Of a DNA stretch of 64,000 bases, positions 28,071-39,062 are shown one piece after another (the stretch's first letter is position 1; every line of letters begins with the position of its first letter). This stretch comes from Rhabditoides inermis. Taxonomy: Eukaryota > Nematoda > Chromadorea > Rhabditida > Rhabditidae. Location: contig CAWZYM010000283.1 of NCBI GenBank assembly GCA_963966185.1, forward strand, positions 1,145,001 to 1,209,000, in the 5' to 3' direction. Under the pieces are notes generated by a model. The model saw only the letters and a program-made list of their open reading frames with translations, made no database searches and had not been told where the DNA came from. A program made the translations under genes and the position numbers.

Positions 28071-28180
28071 TGACTACAGAGTGCGGGTGGGGTGCGGGTG
28101 GGGCGCGGGCCGCCAACTAGTCGTCAGCCACCCGCATCCCACCCTCGCCCCACCCGCGCCTCACCCGCACTCTGTAGTCA
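28071..28180. mobile_element. Small inverted-repeat element (MITE-like) with TGACTACAG ends
   Basis: The 110 bp segment starts TGACTACAGAGTGCGGGTG and ends with its inverse, CACCCGCACTCTGTAGTCA. The interior is GC-rich and also partly self-complementary. The terminal TGACTACAG matches the ends of the larger element at 46835-47897, so they look like one family. Confidence 0.6.
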
Positions 28181-28385
28181 TTGTGGCTCAAAATCTAATG
28201 TACGTATGTGCATACATAAATGATTCTAAAAGCAACATTCGAATTCATTTACAAACATTCGCAAAACATTCGCAAAACAAACAGGCAGATATGAAGATCG
28301 AACGCGCCTGGTTAGTACCAGTACGTCCCTCACCCTACATACCACTTGAGCTATTCCACATCATGATGAAACTTCTTTGAGAATA

Positions 28386-28460
28386 TGGGGTGGCTAGCGC
28401 AGTGGATGTGTGGATGTGCGCGCTGCTATCATGCGGTCCCGAGTTCAATCCTCTCGGCGG
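28386..28460 (+). repeat. tRNA-derived SINE-like segment
   Basis: GGTGGCTAGCGCAGTGGATG resembles a Pol III A box and GAGTTCAATCC a B box, about 50 nt apart. The segment does not fold into a convincing tRNA, so I call it SINE-like and not a tRNA gene. Confidence 0.4.
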
Positions 28461-29150
28461 CCAATGATGTACCGCTAGTCACGGTGGAGTGACGACCACC
28501 TTCACAACTTTCGTGAGCCTCTAGTCAGAGATCTGTGACGTAATCTGATCCAAATTTATTGCATTAATTGATGGACCCTTGTATACAGCTAGCGATTTGT
28601 ACTCGAGAGCCTTAGGTCAGTCCTCTTATTGGCTAGGTTGTATAACTTGAAACTGCTGATAAACAAACTTAACGGTACATGCACTCGTGATATTACATGA
28701 TAACTAGTGAAGATCGGCTAGTTTACTCGTAGTAGAATTTCATTTCGACTAGCTAGTAACTTGCTAGGTAATGGAACTGCTTAGGAGATGAAGGGAAGAA
28801 GAGAGAAATTTGTAACGTGTGTAGCGCGCGTCAATGAGCGACCGGCAGACGCGTGAGCGATTCGACCAAGCTATTTCGAAGGTTTCTAATTTAGATACGT
28901 TCGTATATAACACAACATTGTTCGGCAACACATGATCTATCAGTTTCAAAAAACCGGAAATCACAGAAACTATTTTATAATTTGAAAGCGGTGAATATTA
29001 CTATGTAGATGTGGTAGTGTTGTTTGTTGTATAAGTTATTTGTATTTTCAATCATGACATTCTGACTAGTGAGTTTGTAATATGTATGTTTTATTTTCGT
29101 AATTCACCAATGTAAAAAAAATTTCTTCGAAATTTGAGAAAAGGACATCC
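28461..29150. other. Non-coding remainder of the insertion
   Basis: AT-rich DNA with no recognisable gene. The short frame at 28764-28964 on the minus strand has no features I can support. Confidence 0.4.
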
Positions 29151-29531
29151 ATTCTCTTTCGAAAAGTACGTAAGTAAAGATAAGAGGTTTGTCTGGATCT
29201 GATTCAACAAAAGCACATGCATAAAATCTCTTTGCAGCTGACTAAAATATCAAAACAAACCTGCTCTTTCGAATCACTCTAAAATGTGTTTTTAAACATT
29301 AAAAATATATAATCTAAGGTGACTGTGAAATAGGCCAAACTTTTATTATTATAGTTCACTGTAAATAAATTATTATAATGCATAATATTTATGTTCTATT
29401 TTCATAAATTCGAAAGAGCAGGTTTGTTTTGATATTTTAGTCAGCTGCAAAGAGATTTTATGCATGTGCTTTTGTTGAATCAGATCCAGACAAACCTCTT
29501 ATCTTTACTTACGTACTTTTCGAAAGAGAAT
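29151..29531. mobile_element. Foldback element with arms of about 125 bp
   Basis: The left arm (29151-29275) starts ATTCTCTTTCGAAAAGTACG. The right arm (29407-29531) is its near-perfect reverse complement, ending CGTACTTTTCGAAAGAGAAT. A spacer of about 130 AT-rich bases separates them. Its right end abuts the resumed satellite. It encodes nothing and resembles a non-autonomous foldback transposon. Confidence 0.75.
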
Positions 29532-32500
29532 AAACAATTTATACAGTGTAAGCATGTATTATGTAGTATCACAGTTATCATGGAATGGTGCGTGTCATGT
29601 CTACTGCTCATCGGGGACGAACATGGGGATGTGGGGGCAGGGCGCGCGGATACAGCGCACAGACATGGCCAGGCAGTGAGAGCCCGCAGAGCACTCGTGG
29701 TTCATACACATTCAAGGGACCATTCAAAAGAGAAAGGGATATGAACAGTTTATACAATGTAAGCATGTATTATGTAGTATCACAGTTATCGTGGAATGGT
29801 GCGTGTCATGTCTACTGCTCATAGGGGACGCACATGGGGATGTGGGGGCAGGGCGCGCGGATACAGCGCACAGACATGGCCAGGCAGTGAGAGCCCGCGA
29901 AGCACTCGTAGTCCTTACGCATTCAAGAGACCATTCAATAGAGAGAGGGATATGAACAGTTTATACAGTGTAAGCATGTATTATGTATGTAGTATCACAG
30001 TTATCATGGAATGGTGCGTGTCATGTCTACTGCTCATCGGGAACGCACATGGGGATGTGGGGGCAGGGCGCGCGGATACAACGCACAGACATGGCCAGGC
30101 AGTGAGAGCCCGCAGAGCACTCGTGGTCCATACACAGTCAAGGGACCATTTAATAGAGAATGAAATATGAACAGTTTATACAGTGTGAGAATGTATTATG
30201 TAGTATCACAGTTATCATGGAATGGTGCGTGTCATGTCTACTGCTCATCGGGGACGCAAATGGGGATGTGGGGGCAGGGCGCGCGGATACAGCGCACAGA
30301 CATGGACAGGCAGTGAGAGCCCGCAGAGCACTCGTGGTCCATACACATTCAAGGGACCATTCAATAGAGAGAGAGGAATATGAACAGTTTATACAGTGTA
30401 AGCATGTATTATGTAGTGTCACAGTTATCATGGAATGGTGCGTGTCATGTCTACTGCTCATTGGGGACGCACATGGAGATGTGGGGGCAGGGCGCGCGGA
30501 TACAGCGCACAGACATGGCCAGGCAGTGAGAGCCCGCAGAGCACTCGTGGTCCATACACACTCAAGAGACCATTCAATAGAGAGAGGGATATGAACAGTT
30601 TATACAGTGTAAGCATGTTCTATGTAGTATCACAGTCATCATGGAATGGTGCGTGTCATGTGTACTGCTCATTGGGGACGCACATGGGGATGTGGGGGCA
30701 GGGCGCGCGGATACAGCGCACAGACATGGCCAGGCAGTGAGAGCCCGCAGAGCACTCGTGGTCCATACACACTCAAGGGACCATTCAATAGAGAGAGGGA
30801 TAAGAACAGTTTATACAGTGTAAGCATGTTCTATGTAGTATCACAGTCATCATAGAATGGTGCGTGTCATGTCTACTGCTCATCGGGGACGCACATGGGG
30901 ATGTGGGGGCGGGGCGCGCGGATACAGCGCACAGACATGGCCAGGCAGTGAGAGCCCGCAGAGCACTCGTGGTCCATACACACTCAAGAGACCATTCAAT
31001 AGAGAGAGGGATATGAACAGTTTATACAGTGTAAGCAACTACTATGTAGTATCACAGTCATCATGGAATGGTGCGTGCCATGTCTACTGCTCATCGGGGA
31101 CGCACATGGGGATGTGGGGGCAGGGCGCGCGGATACAGCGCACAGACATGGCCAGACAGTGAGAGCCCGCAAAGCACTCGTGGTCCATACACATTCAAGG
31201 GACCATTCAATAGAGAGAGGAAAATGGACAGTTTATACAGTGTAAGCATGTTTTATGTAGTATCACAGTTATCATGGAATGGTGCGTGTCATGTCGACTG
31301 CTCATCGGGGACGCACATGGGGATGTGGGGGCAGGGCGCGCGGATACAGCGCACAGACATGGCCAGGCAGTGAGAGCCCGCAGAGCACTCGTGGTCCATA
31401 CACATTCAAGGGACCATTCAATAGAGAGAGGAATATGGACAGTTTATAAAGTGTAAGCATGTATTATGTAGTATCACAGTTATCATGGAATGGTGCGTGT
31501 CATGTCTACTGCTCATCGGGGACGCACATGGGGATGTGGGGGCAGGGCGCGCGGATACAGCGCACAGACATGGCCAGGCAGTGAGAGCCCGCAGAGCACT
31601 CGTGGTCCATACACATTCAAGGGACCATTCAATAGAGAGAGGAATATGGACAGTTTATAAAGTGTAAGCATGTATTATGTAGTATCACAGTTATCATGGA
31701 ATGGTGCGTGTCATGTCTACTGCTCATCGGGGACGCACATGGGGATGTGGGGGCAGGGCGCGCGGATACAGCGCACAGACATGGCCAGGCAGTGAGAGCC
31801 CGTAGAGCACTCGTGGTCCATACACATTCAAGGGACCATTCAATAGAGAGAGGAATATGGACAGTTTATACAGTGTAAGCATGTATTATGTAGTATCACA
31901 GTCATCATAGAATGGTGCGTGTCATGTCTACTGCGTATCGGGGACGCACATGGGGATGTGGGGGCAGGGCGCGCGGATACAGCGCACAGACATGGCCGGG
32001 CAGTGAGAGCCCGCAGAGCACTCGTGGTCCATACACACTCAAGAGACCATTCAATAGAGAGAGGGATATGAACAGTTTATACAGTGTAAGCATGTACTAT
32101 GTAGTATCACAGTCGTCATGGAATGGTGCGTGTCATGTCTACTGCTCATTGGGGACGCACATGGGGATGTGGGGGCAGGGCGCGCGGATACAGCGCACAG
32201 ACATGGCCAGGCAGTGAGAGCCCGCAGAGCACTCGTGGTCCATACACACTCAAGAGACCATTCAGTAGAGGGAGGGATATGAACAGTTTATACAGAGTAA
32301 GCATGTTCTATGTAGTATCACAGTCATCATGGAATGGTGCGTGTCATGTGTACTGCTCATTGGGGACGCACATGGGGATGTGGGGGCAGGGCGCGCGGAT
32401 ACAGCGCACAGACATGGCCAGGCAGTGAGAGCCCGCAGAGCACTCGTGGTCCATACACACTCAAGGGACCATTCAATAGAGAGAGGGATAAGAACAGTTT

Positions 32501-35500
32501 ATACAGTGTAAGCATGTTCTATGTAGTAACACAGTCATCATAGAATGGTGCGTGTCATGTCTACTGCTCATCGTGGACGCACATGGGGATGTGGGGGCGG
32601 GGCGCGCGGATACAGCGCACAGACATGGCCAGGCAGTGAGAGCCCGCAGAGCACTCGTGGTCCATACACACTCAAGAGACCATTCAATAGAGAGAGGGAT
32701 ATGAACAGTTTATACAGTGTAAGCATGTACTATGTAGTATCACAGTCATCATGGAATGGTGCGTGTCATGTCTACTGCTCATTGGGGACGCACATGGGGA
32801 TGTGGGGGCAGGGCGCGCGGATACAGCGCACAGACATGGCCAGGCAGTGAGAGCCCGCAGAGCACTCGTGGTCCATACACACTCAAGAGACCATTCAATA
32901 GAGAGAGGGATATGAACAGTTTATACAGTGTAAGCATGTTCTATGTAGTATCACAGTCATCATGGAATGGTGCGTGTCATGTGTACTGCTCATTGGGGAC
33001 GCACATGGGGATGTGGGGGCAGGGCGCGCGGATACAGCGCACAGACATGGCCAGGCAGTGAGAGCCCGCAGAGCACTCGTGGTCCATACACACTCAAGAG
33101 ACCATTCAATAGAGAGAGGGATATGAACAGTTTATACAGTGTAAGCATGTTCTATGTAGTATCACAGTCATCATGGAATGGTGCGTGTCATGTCTACTGC
33201 TCATCGGGGACGCACATGGGGATGTGGGGGCAGGGCGCGCGGATACAGCGCACAGACATGGCCAGGCAGTGAGAGCCCGCAGAGCACTCGTGGTCCATAC
33301 ACATTCAAGGGATCATTCAATAGAGAGAGGAATATGGACAGTTTATACAGTGTAATCATGTATTATGTAGTATCACAGTTATCATGGAATGGTGCGTGTC
33401 ATGTCAACAGCTCATCGGGGACGCACATGGTGATGTGGGAGCAGGGCGCGCGGATACAGTTCACAGACATGGCCAGGCATTGATAGCCCGCAAAGCACTC
33501 GTGGTCCATACACCTTCAAGGGACCATTCAATAGAGAGAGGAATATGGACAGTTTATACAGTGTAAGCATGTATTATGTAGTATCACAGTTATCATGGAA
33601 TGGTGCGTGTCATGTCTACTGCTCATCGGGGACGCACATGGGGATGTGGGGGCAGGGCGCGCGGATACAGCGCACAGACATGGCCAGGCAGTGAGAGCCC
33701 GCAGAGCACTCGTGGTCCATACACATTCAAGGGACCATTTAATAGAGAGAGGAATATGGACAGTTTATAAAGTGTAAGCATGTATTATGTAGTATCACAG
33801 TTATCATGGAATGGTGCGTGTCATGTCTACTGCTCATCGGGGACGCACATGGGGATGTGGGGGCAGGGCGCGCGGATACAGCGCACAGACATGGCCAGGC
33901 AGTGAGAGCCCGCAGAGCACTCGTGGTCCATACACATTCAAGGGACCATTCAATAGAGAGAGGAATATGGACAGTTTATACAGTGTAAGCATGTAATATG
34001 TAGTATCACAGTTATCATAGAATGGTGCGTGTCATGTCTACTGCTCATCGGGGACGCACATGGGGATGTGGGGGCAGGGCGCGCGGATACAGCGCACAGA
34101 CATGGCCAGGCAGTGAGAGCCCGCAGAGCACTCGTGGTCCATACACATTCAAGGGACCATTCAATAGAGAGAGGGATATGAACAGTTTATACAGTGTAAG
34201 CATGTTCTATGTAGTATCACAGTCATCATAGAATTGTGCGTGTCATGTCTACTGCTCATCGGGGACGCACATGGGGATGTGGGGGCAGGGCGCGCGGATA
34301 CAGCGCACAGACATGGCCAGGCAGTGAGAGCTCGCAGAGCACTCGTGGTCCATACATATTCAAGGGACCATTCAATAGAGAGAGGGATATGAACAGTTTA
34401 TATAGTGTAAGCATGTTCTATGTAGTATCACAGTCATCATGGAATGGTGCGTGTCATGTCTACTGCTCATCGGGGACACACATGGGGATGTGGGGGCAGG
34501 GCGCGCGGATACAGCGCACAGACATGGCCAGGCAGTGAGAGCCCGCAGAGCACTCGTGGTCCATACACATTCAAGGGACCATTCAATAGAGAGAGGAATA
34601 TGGAAAGTTTATACAGTGTAAGCATGTATTATGTAGTATCACAGTTATCATGGAATGGTGCGTGTCATGTCTACTGCTCATCGGGGACGCACATGGGGAT
34701 GTGGGGGCAGGGCGCGCGGATACAGCGCACAGACATGGCCAGGCAGTGAGAGCCCGCAGAGCACTCGTGGTCCATACACACTCAAGAGACCATTCAGTAG
34801 AGAGAGGGATGTGAACAGTTTATATAGTGTAAGCATGTTCTATGTAGTATCACAGTCATCATGGAATGGTGCGTGTCATGTGTACTGCTCATTGGGGACG
34901 CACATGGGGATGTGGGGGCAGGGCGCGCGGATACAGCGCACAGACATGGTCAGGCATTGATAGCCCGCAGAGCACTCGTGGTCCATACACACTCAAGGGA
35001 CCATTCAATAGAGAGAGGGATATGAACAGTTTATACAGTGTAAGCATGTTCTATGTAGTATCACAGTCATCATAGAATGGTGCGTGTCATGTCTACTGCT
35101 CATCGGGGACGCACATGGTGATGTGGGAGCAGGGCGCGCGGATACAGTTCACAGACATGGCCAGGCATTGATAGCCCGCAAAGCACTCGTGGTCCATACA
35201 CCTTCAAGGGACCATTCAATAGAGAGAGGAATATGGACAGTTTATACAGTGTAAGCATGTATTATGTAGTATGACAGTTATCATGGAATGGTGCGTGTCA
35301 TGTCTACTGCTCATCGGGGACGCACATGGGGATGTGGAGGCAGGGCGCGCGGATACAGCGCACAGACATGGCCAGGCAGTGAGAGCTCGCAGAGCACTCG
35401 TGGTCCATACACATTCAAGGGACCATTCAATAGAGAGAGGAATATGGACAGTTTATAAAGTGTAAGCATGTATTATGTAGTATCACAGTTATCATGGAAT

Positions 35501-37737
35501 GGTGCGTGTCATGTCTACTGCTCATCGGGGACGCACATGGGGATGTGGGGGCAGGGCGCGCGGATACAGCGCACAGACATGGCCAGGCAGTGAGAGCCCG
35601 CAGAGCACTCGTGGTCCATACACATTCAAGGGACCATTCAATAGAGAGAGGAATATGGACAGTTTATACAGTGTAAGCATGTAATATGTAGTATCACAGT
35701 TATCATAGAATGGTGCGTGTCATGTCTACTGCTCATCGGGGACGCACATGGGGATGTGGGGGCAGGGCGCGCGGATACAGCGCACAGACATGGCCAGGCA
35801 GTGAGAGCCCGCAGAGCACTCGTGGTCCATACACATTCAAGGGACCATTCAATAGAGAGAGGGATATGAACAGTTTATACAGTGTAAGCATGTTCTATGT
35901 AGTATCACAGTCATCATAGAATTGTGCGTGTCATGTCTACTGCTCATCGGGGACGCACATGGGGATGTGGGGGCAGGGCGCGCGAATACAGCGCACAGAC
36001 ATGGCCAGGCAGTGAGAGCTCGCAGAGCACTCGTGGTCCATACACATTCAAGGGACCATTCAATAGAGAGAGGGATATGAACAGTTTATATAGTGTAAGC
36101 ATGTTCTATGTAGTATCACAGTCATCATGGAATGGTGCGTGTCATGTCTACTGCTCATCGGGGACACACATGGGGATGTGGGGGCAGGGCGCGCGGATAC
36201 AGCGCACAGACATGGCCAGGCAGTGAGAGCCCGCAGAGCACTCGTGGTCCATACACATTCAAGGGACCATTCAATAGAGAGAGGAATATGGAAAGTTTAT
36301 ACAGTGTAAGCATGTATTATGTAGTATCACAGTTATCATGGAATGGTGCGTGTCATGTCTACTGCTCATCGGGGACGCACATGGGGATGTGGGGGCAGGG
36401 CGCGCGGATACAGCGCACAGACATGGCCAGGCAGTGAGAGCCCGCAGAGCACTCGTGGTCCATACACACTCAAGAGACCATTCAGTAGAGAGAGGGATGT
36501 GAACAGTTTATATAGTGTAAGCATGTTCTATGTGGTATCACAGTCATCATGGAATGGTGCGTGTCATGTGTACTGCTCATTGGGGACGCACATGGGGATG
36601 TGGGGGCAGGGCGCGCGGATACAGCGCACAGACATGGTCAGGCATTGATAGCCCGCAGAGCACTCGTGGTCCATACACACTCAAGGGACCATTCAATAGA
36701 GAGAGGGATATGAACAGTTTATACAGTGTAAGCATGTTCTATGTAGTATCACAGTCATCATAGAATGGTGCGTGTCATGTCTACTGCTCATCGGGGACGC
36801 ACATGGGGATGTGGGGGCAGGGCGCGCGGATACAGCTCACAGACATGGCCAGGCAGTGAGAGCCCGCAGAGCATTCGTGGTCCATACACACTCAAGAGAC
36901 CATTCGATAGAGAGAGGGATATGAACAGTTTATACAGTGTAAGCATGTACTAAGTAGTATCACAGTCATCATGGAATGGTGCGTGTCATGTCTACTGCTC
37001 ATTGGGGACGCACATGGGGATGTGGGGGCAGGGCGCGCGGATACAGCGCACAGACATGGCCAGGCAGTGAGAGCCCGCAGAGCACTCGTGGTCCATACAC
37101 ACTCAAGAGACCATTCAATAGAGAGAAGGATATGAACAGTTTATACAGTGTAAGCATGTTCTATGTAGTATCACAGTCATCATGGAATGGTGCGTGTCAT
37201 GTCTACTGCTCATCGGGGACGCACATGGGGATGTGGGGGCAGGGCGCGCGGATACAGCGCACAGACATGGCCAGGCAGTGAGAGCCCGCAGAGCACTCGT
37301 GGTCCATACACACTCAAGAGACCATTCAATAGAGAGAGGGATCTGAACAGTTTATACAGTGTAAGCATGTTCTATGTAGTATCACAGTCATCATGGAATG
37401 GTGGGTGTCATGTCTACTGCTCATCGGGGACGCACATGGGGATGTGGGGGCAGGGCGCGCGGATACAGCGCACAGACATGGCCAGGCAGTGAGAGCCCGC
37501 AGAGCACTCGTGGTCCATACACATTCAAGGGACCATTCAATAGAGAGAGGAATATGGACAGTTTATACAGTGTAATCATGTATTATGTAGTATCACAGTT
37601 ATCATGGAATGGTGCGTGTCATGTCAACAGCTCATCGGGGACGCACATGGTGATGTGGGAGCAGGGCGCGCGGATACAGTTCACAGACATGGCCAGGCAT
37701 TGATAGCCCGCAGAGCACTGGTGACCCTCGCACACAT
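29532..37737 (-). repeat. Exon-derived tandem satellite, block 2 (about 39 monomers, mostly 211 bp)
   Basis: Same monomer family as block 1 but more uniform in length. Many copies carry sequence variants rare in block 1, such as CATGTTCTATG, TCATTGGGG and CACTCAAGAG. An eight-monomer unit of 1,688 bp is duplicated (for example 33.8-35.1 kb against 35.5-36.8 kb). Block 2 ends without a break as exon 5 of TIL gene A: its last monomer switches from satellite sequence to CACACATCTGAAACG, which is the exon 5 acceptor on the minus strand. Confidence 0.95.
31506..31616 (-). CDS. Representative monomer micro-ORF in block 2
   Basis: ATG at 31616, TAG ending at 31506. It is 36 codons with the same six-cysteine pattern as the block 1 example. 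On the minus strand the adjacent upstream monomer sequence supplies a TATAAA-like box; in this particular copy it has changed (TTTATAAAGTG on the plus strand), so not every monomer keeps it intact. Expression is unknown. Confidence 0.35.
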   Translation of the reverse strand: MCMDHECSAGSHCLAMSVRCIRAPCPHIPMCVPDEQ

Positions 37738-38798
37738 CTGAAACGAAAATTGTTTCATGAATTGCTTCACTTTTTAGCCATTTATTACTTATGTTCGGAA
37801 TCAACGGAACAGTTTCAAGCCAGTCTCTAAAATCTACGAGACACTCACCCTTCTCTTCCACCTCGGTAGTAGTCTGTACAGGGCTGCCGATCAGCTTGTC
37901 CTTGGTCTCCGGACAAATGGCGACACACTTTCCGGAATAAGGGTCCCTCTTGTAGCCATATTGACACTGACACTTGCCAGGCATACAAAACGCGAAGCAC
38001 TTCTGAAAAAGAGAAGTAGAAAGAAAGAGAGGGAGAGAGAGGGAGAGGAAATAGAGAGAGGAAATGAGAGAAAGACAGAGACCCACCTTGTTCACGTCTT
38101 CACCGCATGTCGGTTCGCATAACGTAGCGCACTCGTTGAACTGTTCATAGGCAGGGCCTGTTTGAAGTTTAATTAATACATTAAACATCTTATCAAGACC
38201 GTTGTTCATCCACATTCATCGAAACCAAAAATGCCTGATGGATCCTTGCAAAGGAGATCGAATGAGACCGACAAGAGAACGTGTCGTCACCATCACTCTT
38301 TCTCCGCGCGCTCGAAGAACCTTTCGAAGACTACCGTGGTACTTAAAAGAAAGTCGTGAAAAAGAACGGAACCTACATTTTTCGTTTACCTTGTTTCTTG
38401 AATCTTTGAACGATTCAACAACCAGTTTGAGAAAGTATTGTGATTTGTTTTTTTGGAGATATTATTTTTATCAACTAGTAAAACTGAGTTTTTCAAACAA
38501 AAATCGAGAACTCACAATTCGGCGACTCTGACTGCGCGAGCGCCACTCCAGCCAGAAGAACGAAGACAATCTGAAAAAGTACAACATAGAAAAGAACAAA
38601 AAAATCTGTGAGTAACTGTTGATTCACACAATTCTCGCAGGCTGAAAGGGGTAAACATGCTAAAGAAGATCTATGAAGAGTCCGAGGAGAAAGTGTCAGA
38701 GGAGGGTGTGTGAAAAAGTGTAATCGAGAAAAGTGTGATGATAAACAGTGTAACCAGGAGTATAATATAATCAAAAATCTACATACCATTCGTTGCAT
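37619..38798 (-). CDS. TIL gene A: secreted TIL protein with an extra six-cysteine C-terminal module (five exons)
   Basis: Exons on the minus strand: 38798-38787, 38570-38516, 38157-38087, 38002-37849 and 37737-37619. All phases agree, giving about 136 residues. Exon 1 encodes MQRM; exon 2 a signal peptide ending in ALA; exons 3 and 4 a ten-cysteine TIL domain followed by a Thr/Glu-rich linker; exon 5 a separate module with six cysteines (C..C.....C......C....C.....C) ending PDELLT. TIL domains inhibit serine proteases; I do not recognise the C-terminal module. Intron 3 is GA/CT-rich. Exon 5 is also the last unit of the satellite array, so gene and repeat are physically continuous. Gene A is about 98-99% identical to gene B, 3,393 bp away. 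Confidence 0.85.
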
Positions 38799-38856
38799 GG
38801 TTAACTAGTCGAGATCGATGCGATCTTGCAGGTTTAAATCTCGCCAATACCGCCCG

Positions 38857-38864
38857 TTTATATA
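38857..38864 (-). promoter_or_regulatory. TATA box of TIL gene A
   Basis: TATATAAA on the minus strand, about 60 nt upstream of the ATG at 38798. Gene B has the same box at 42250-42257. Confidence 0.6.
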
Positions 38865-39062
38865 GGGTACTGTCTTTATTCATCAGCAACCACACACGTA
38901 AGAGAATGAGAAATAGCATGCGCAATTGTGAGAATCAGACACAGGCGCGCAAGTGAGTCATTTGCGTGTTTTACACAATTTTGTGTGGACAGTTGTGTTG
39001 TATTATATGTTTTGACTGGCTTTACCCGATGATTTCTTGACATCATATACATGAATAATGGA

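Larger units (their letters stand above)
27291..29531. mobile_element. Composite insertion interrupting one satellite monomer
   Basis: The left array stops after GAGAGAGGGATAT and the right array resumes with AACAATTTATACAGTG, which is the next part of the same monomer. The 2.24 kb between them is therefore an insertion, or nested insertions, into one monomer. It contains two GC palindromes (27294-27314 and 27330-27348), a GC-rich stretch with promoter-like composition (27540-27950), an inverted-repeat element, a tRNA-like SINE segment and a large foldback, described separately. No protein-coding gene is recognisable. Confidence 0.7.

Noticed and set aside
28386..28460. A tRNA gene
   Set aside because: A and B box-like words are present, but no convincing acceptor or anticodon stem can be drawn, so it is listed only as SINE-like.
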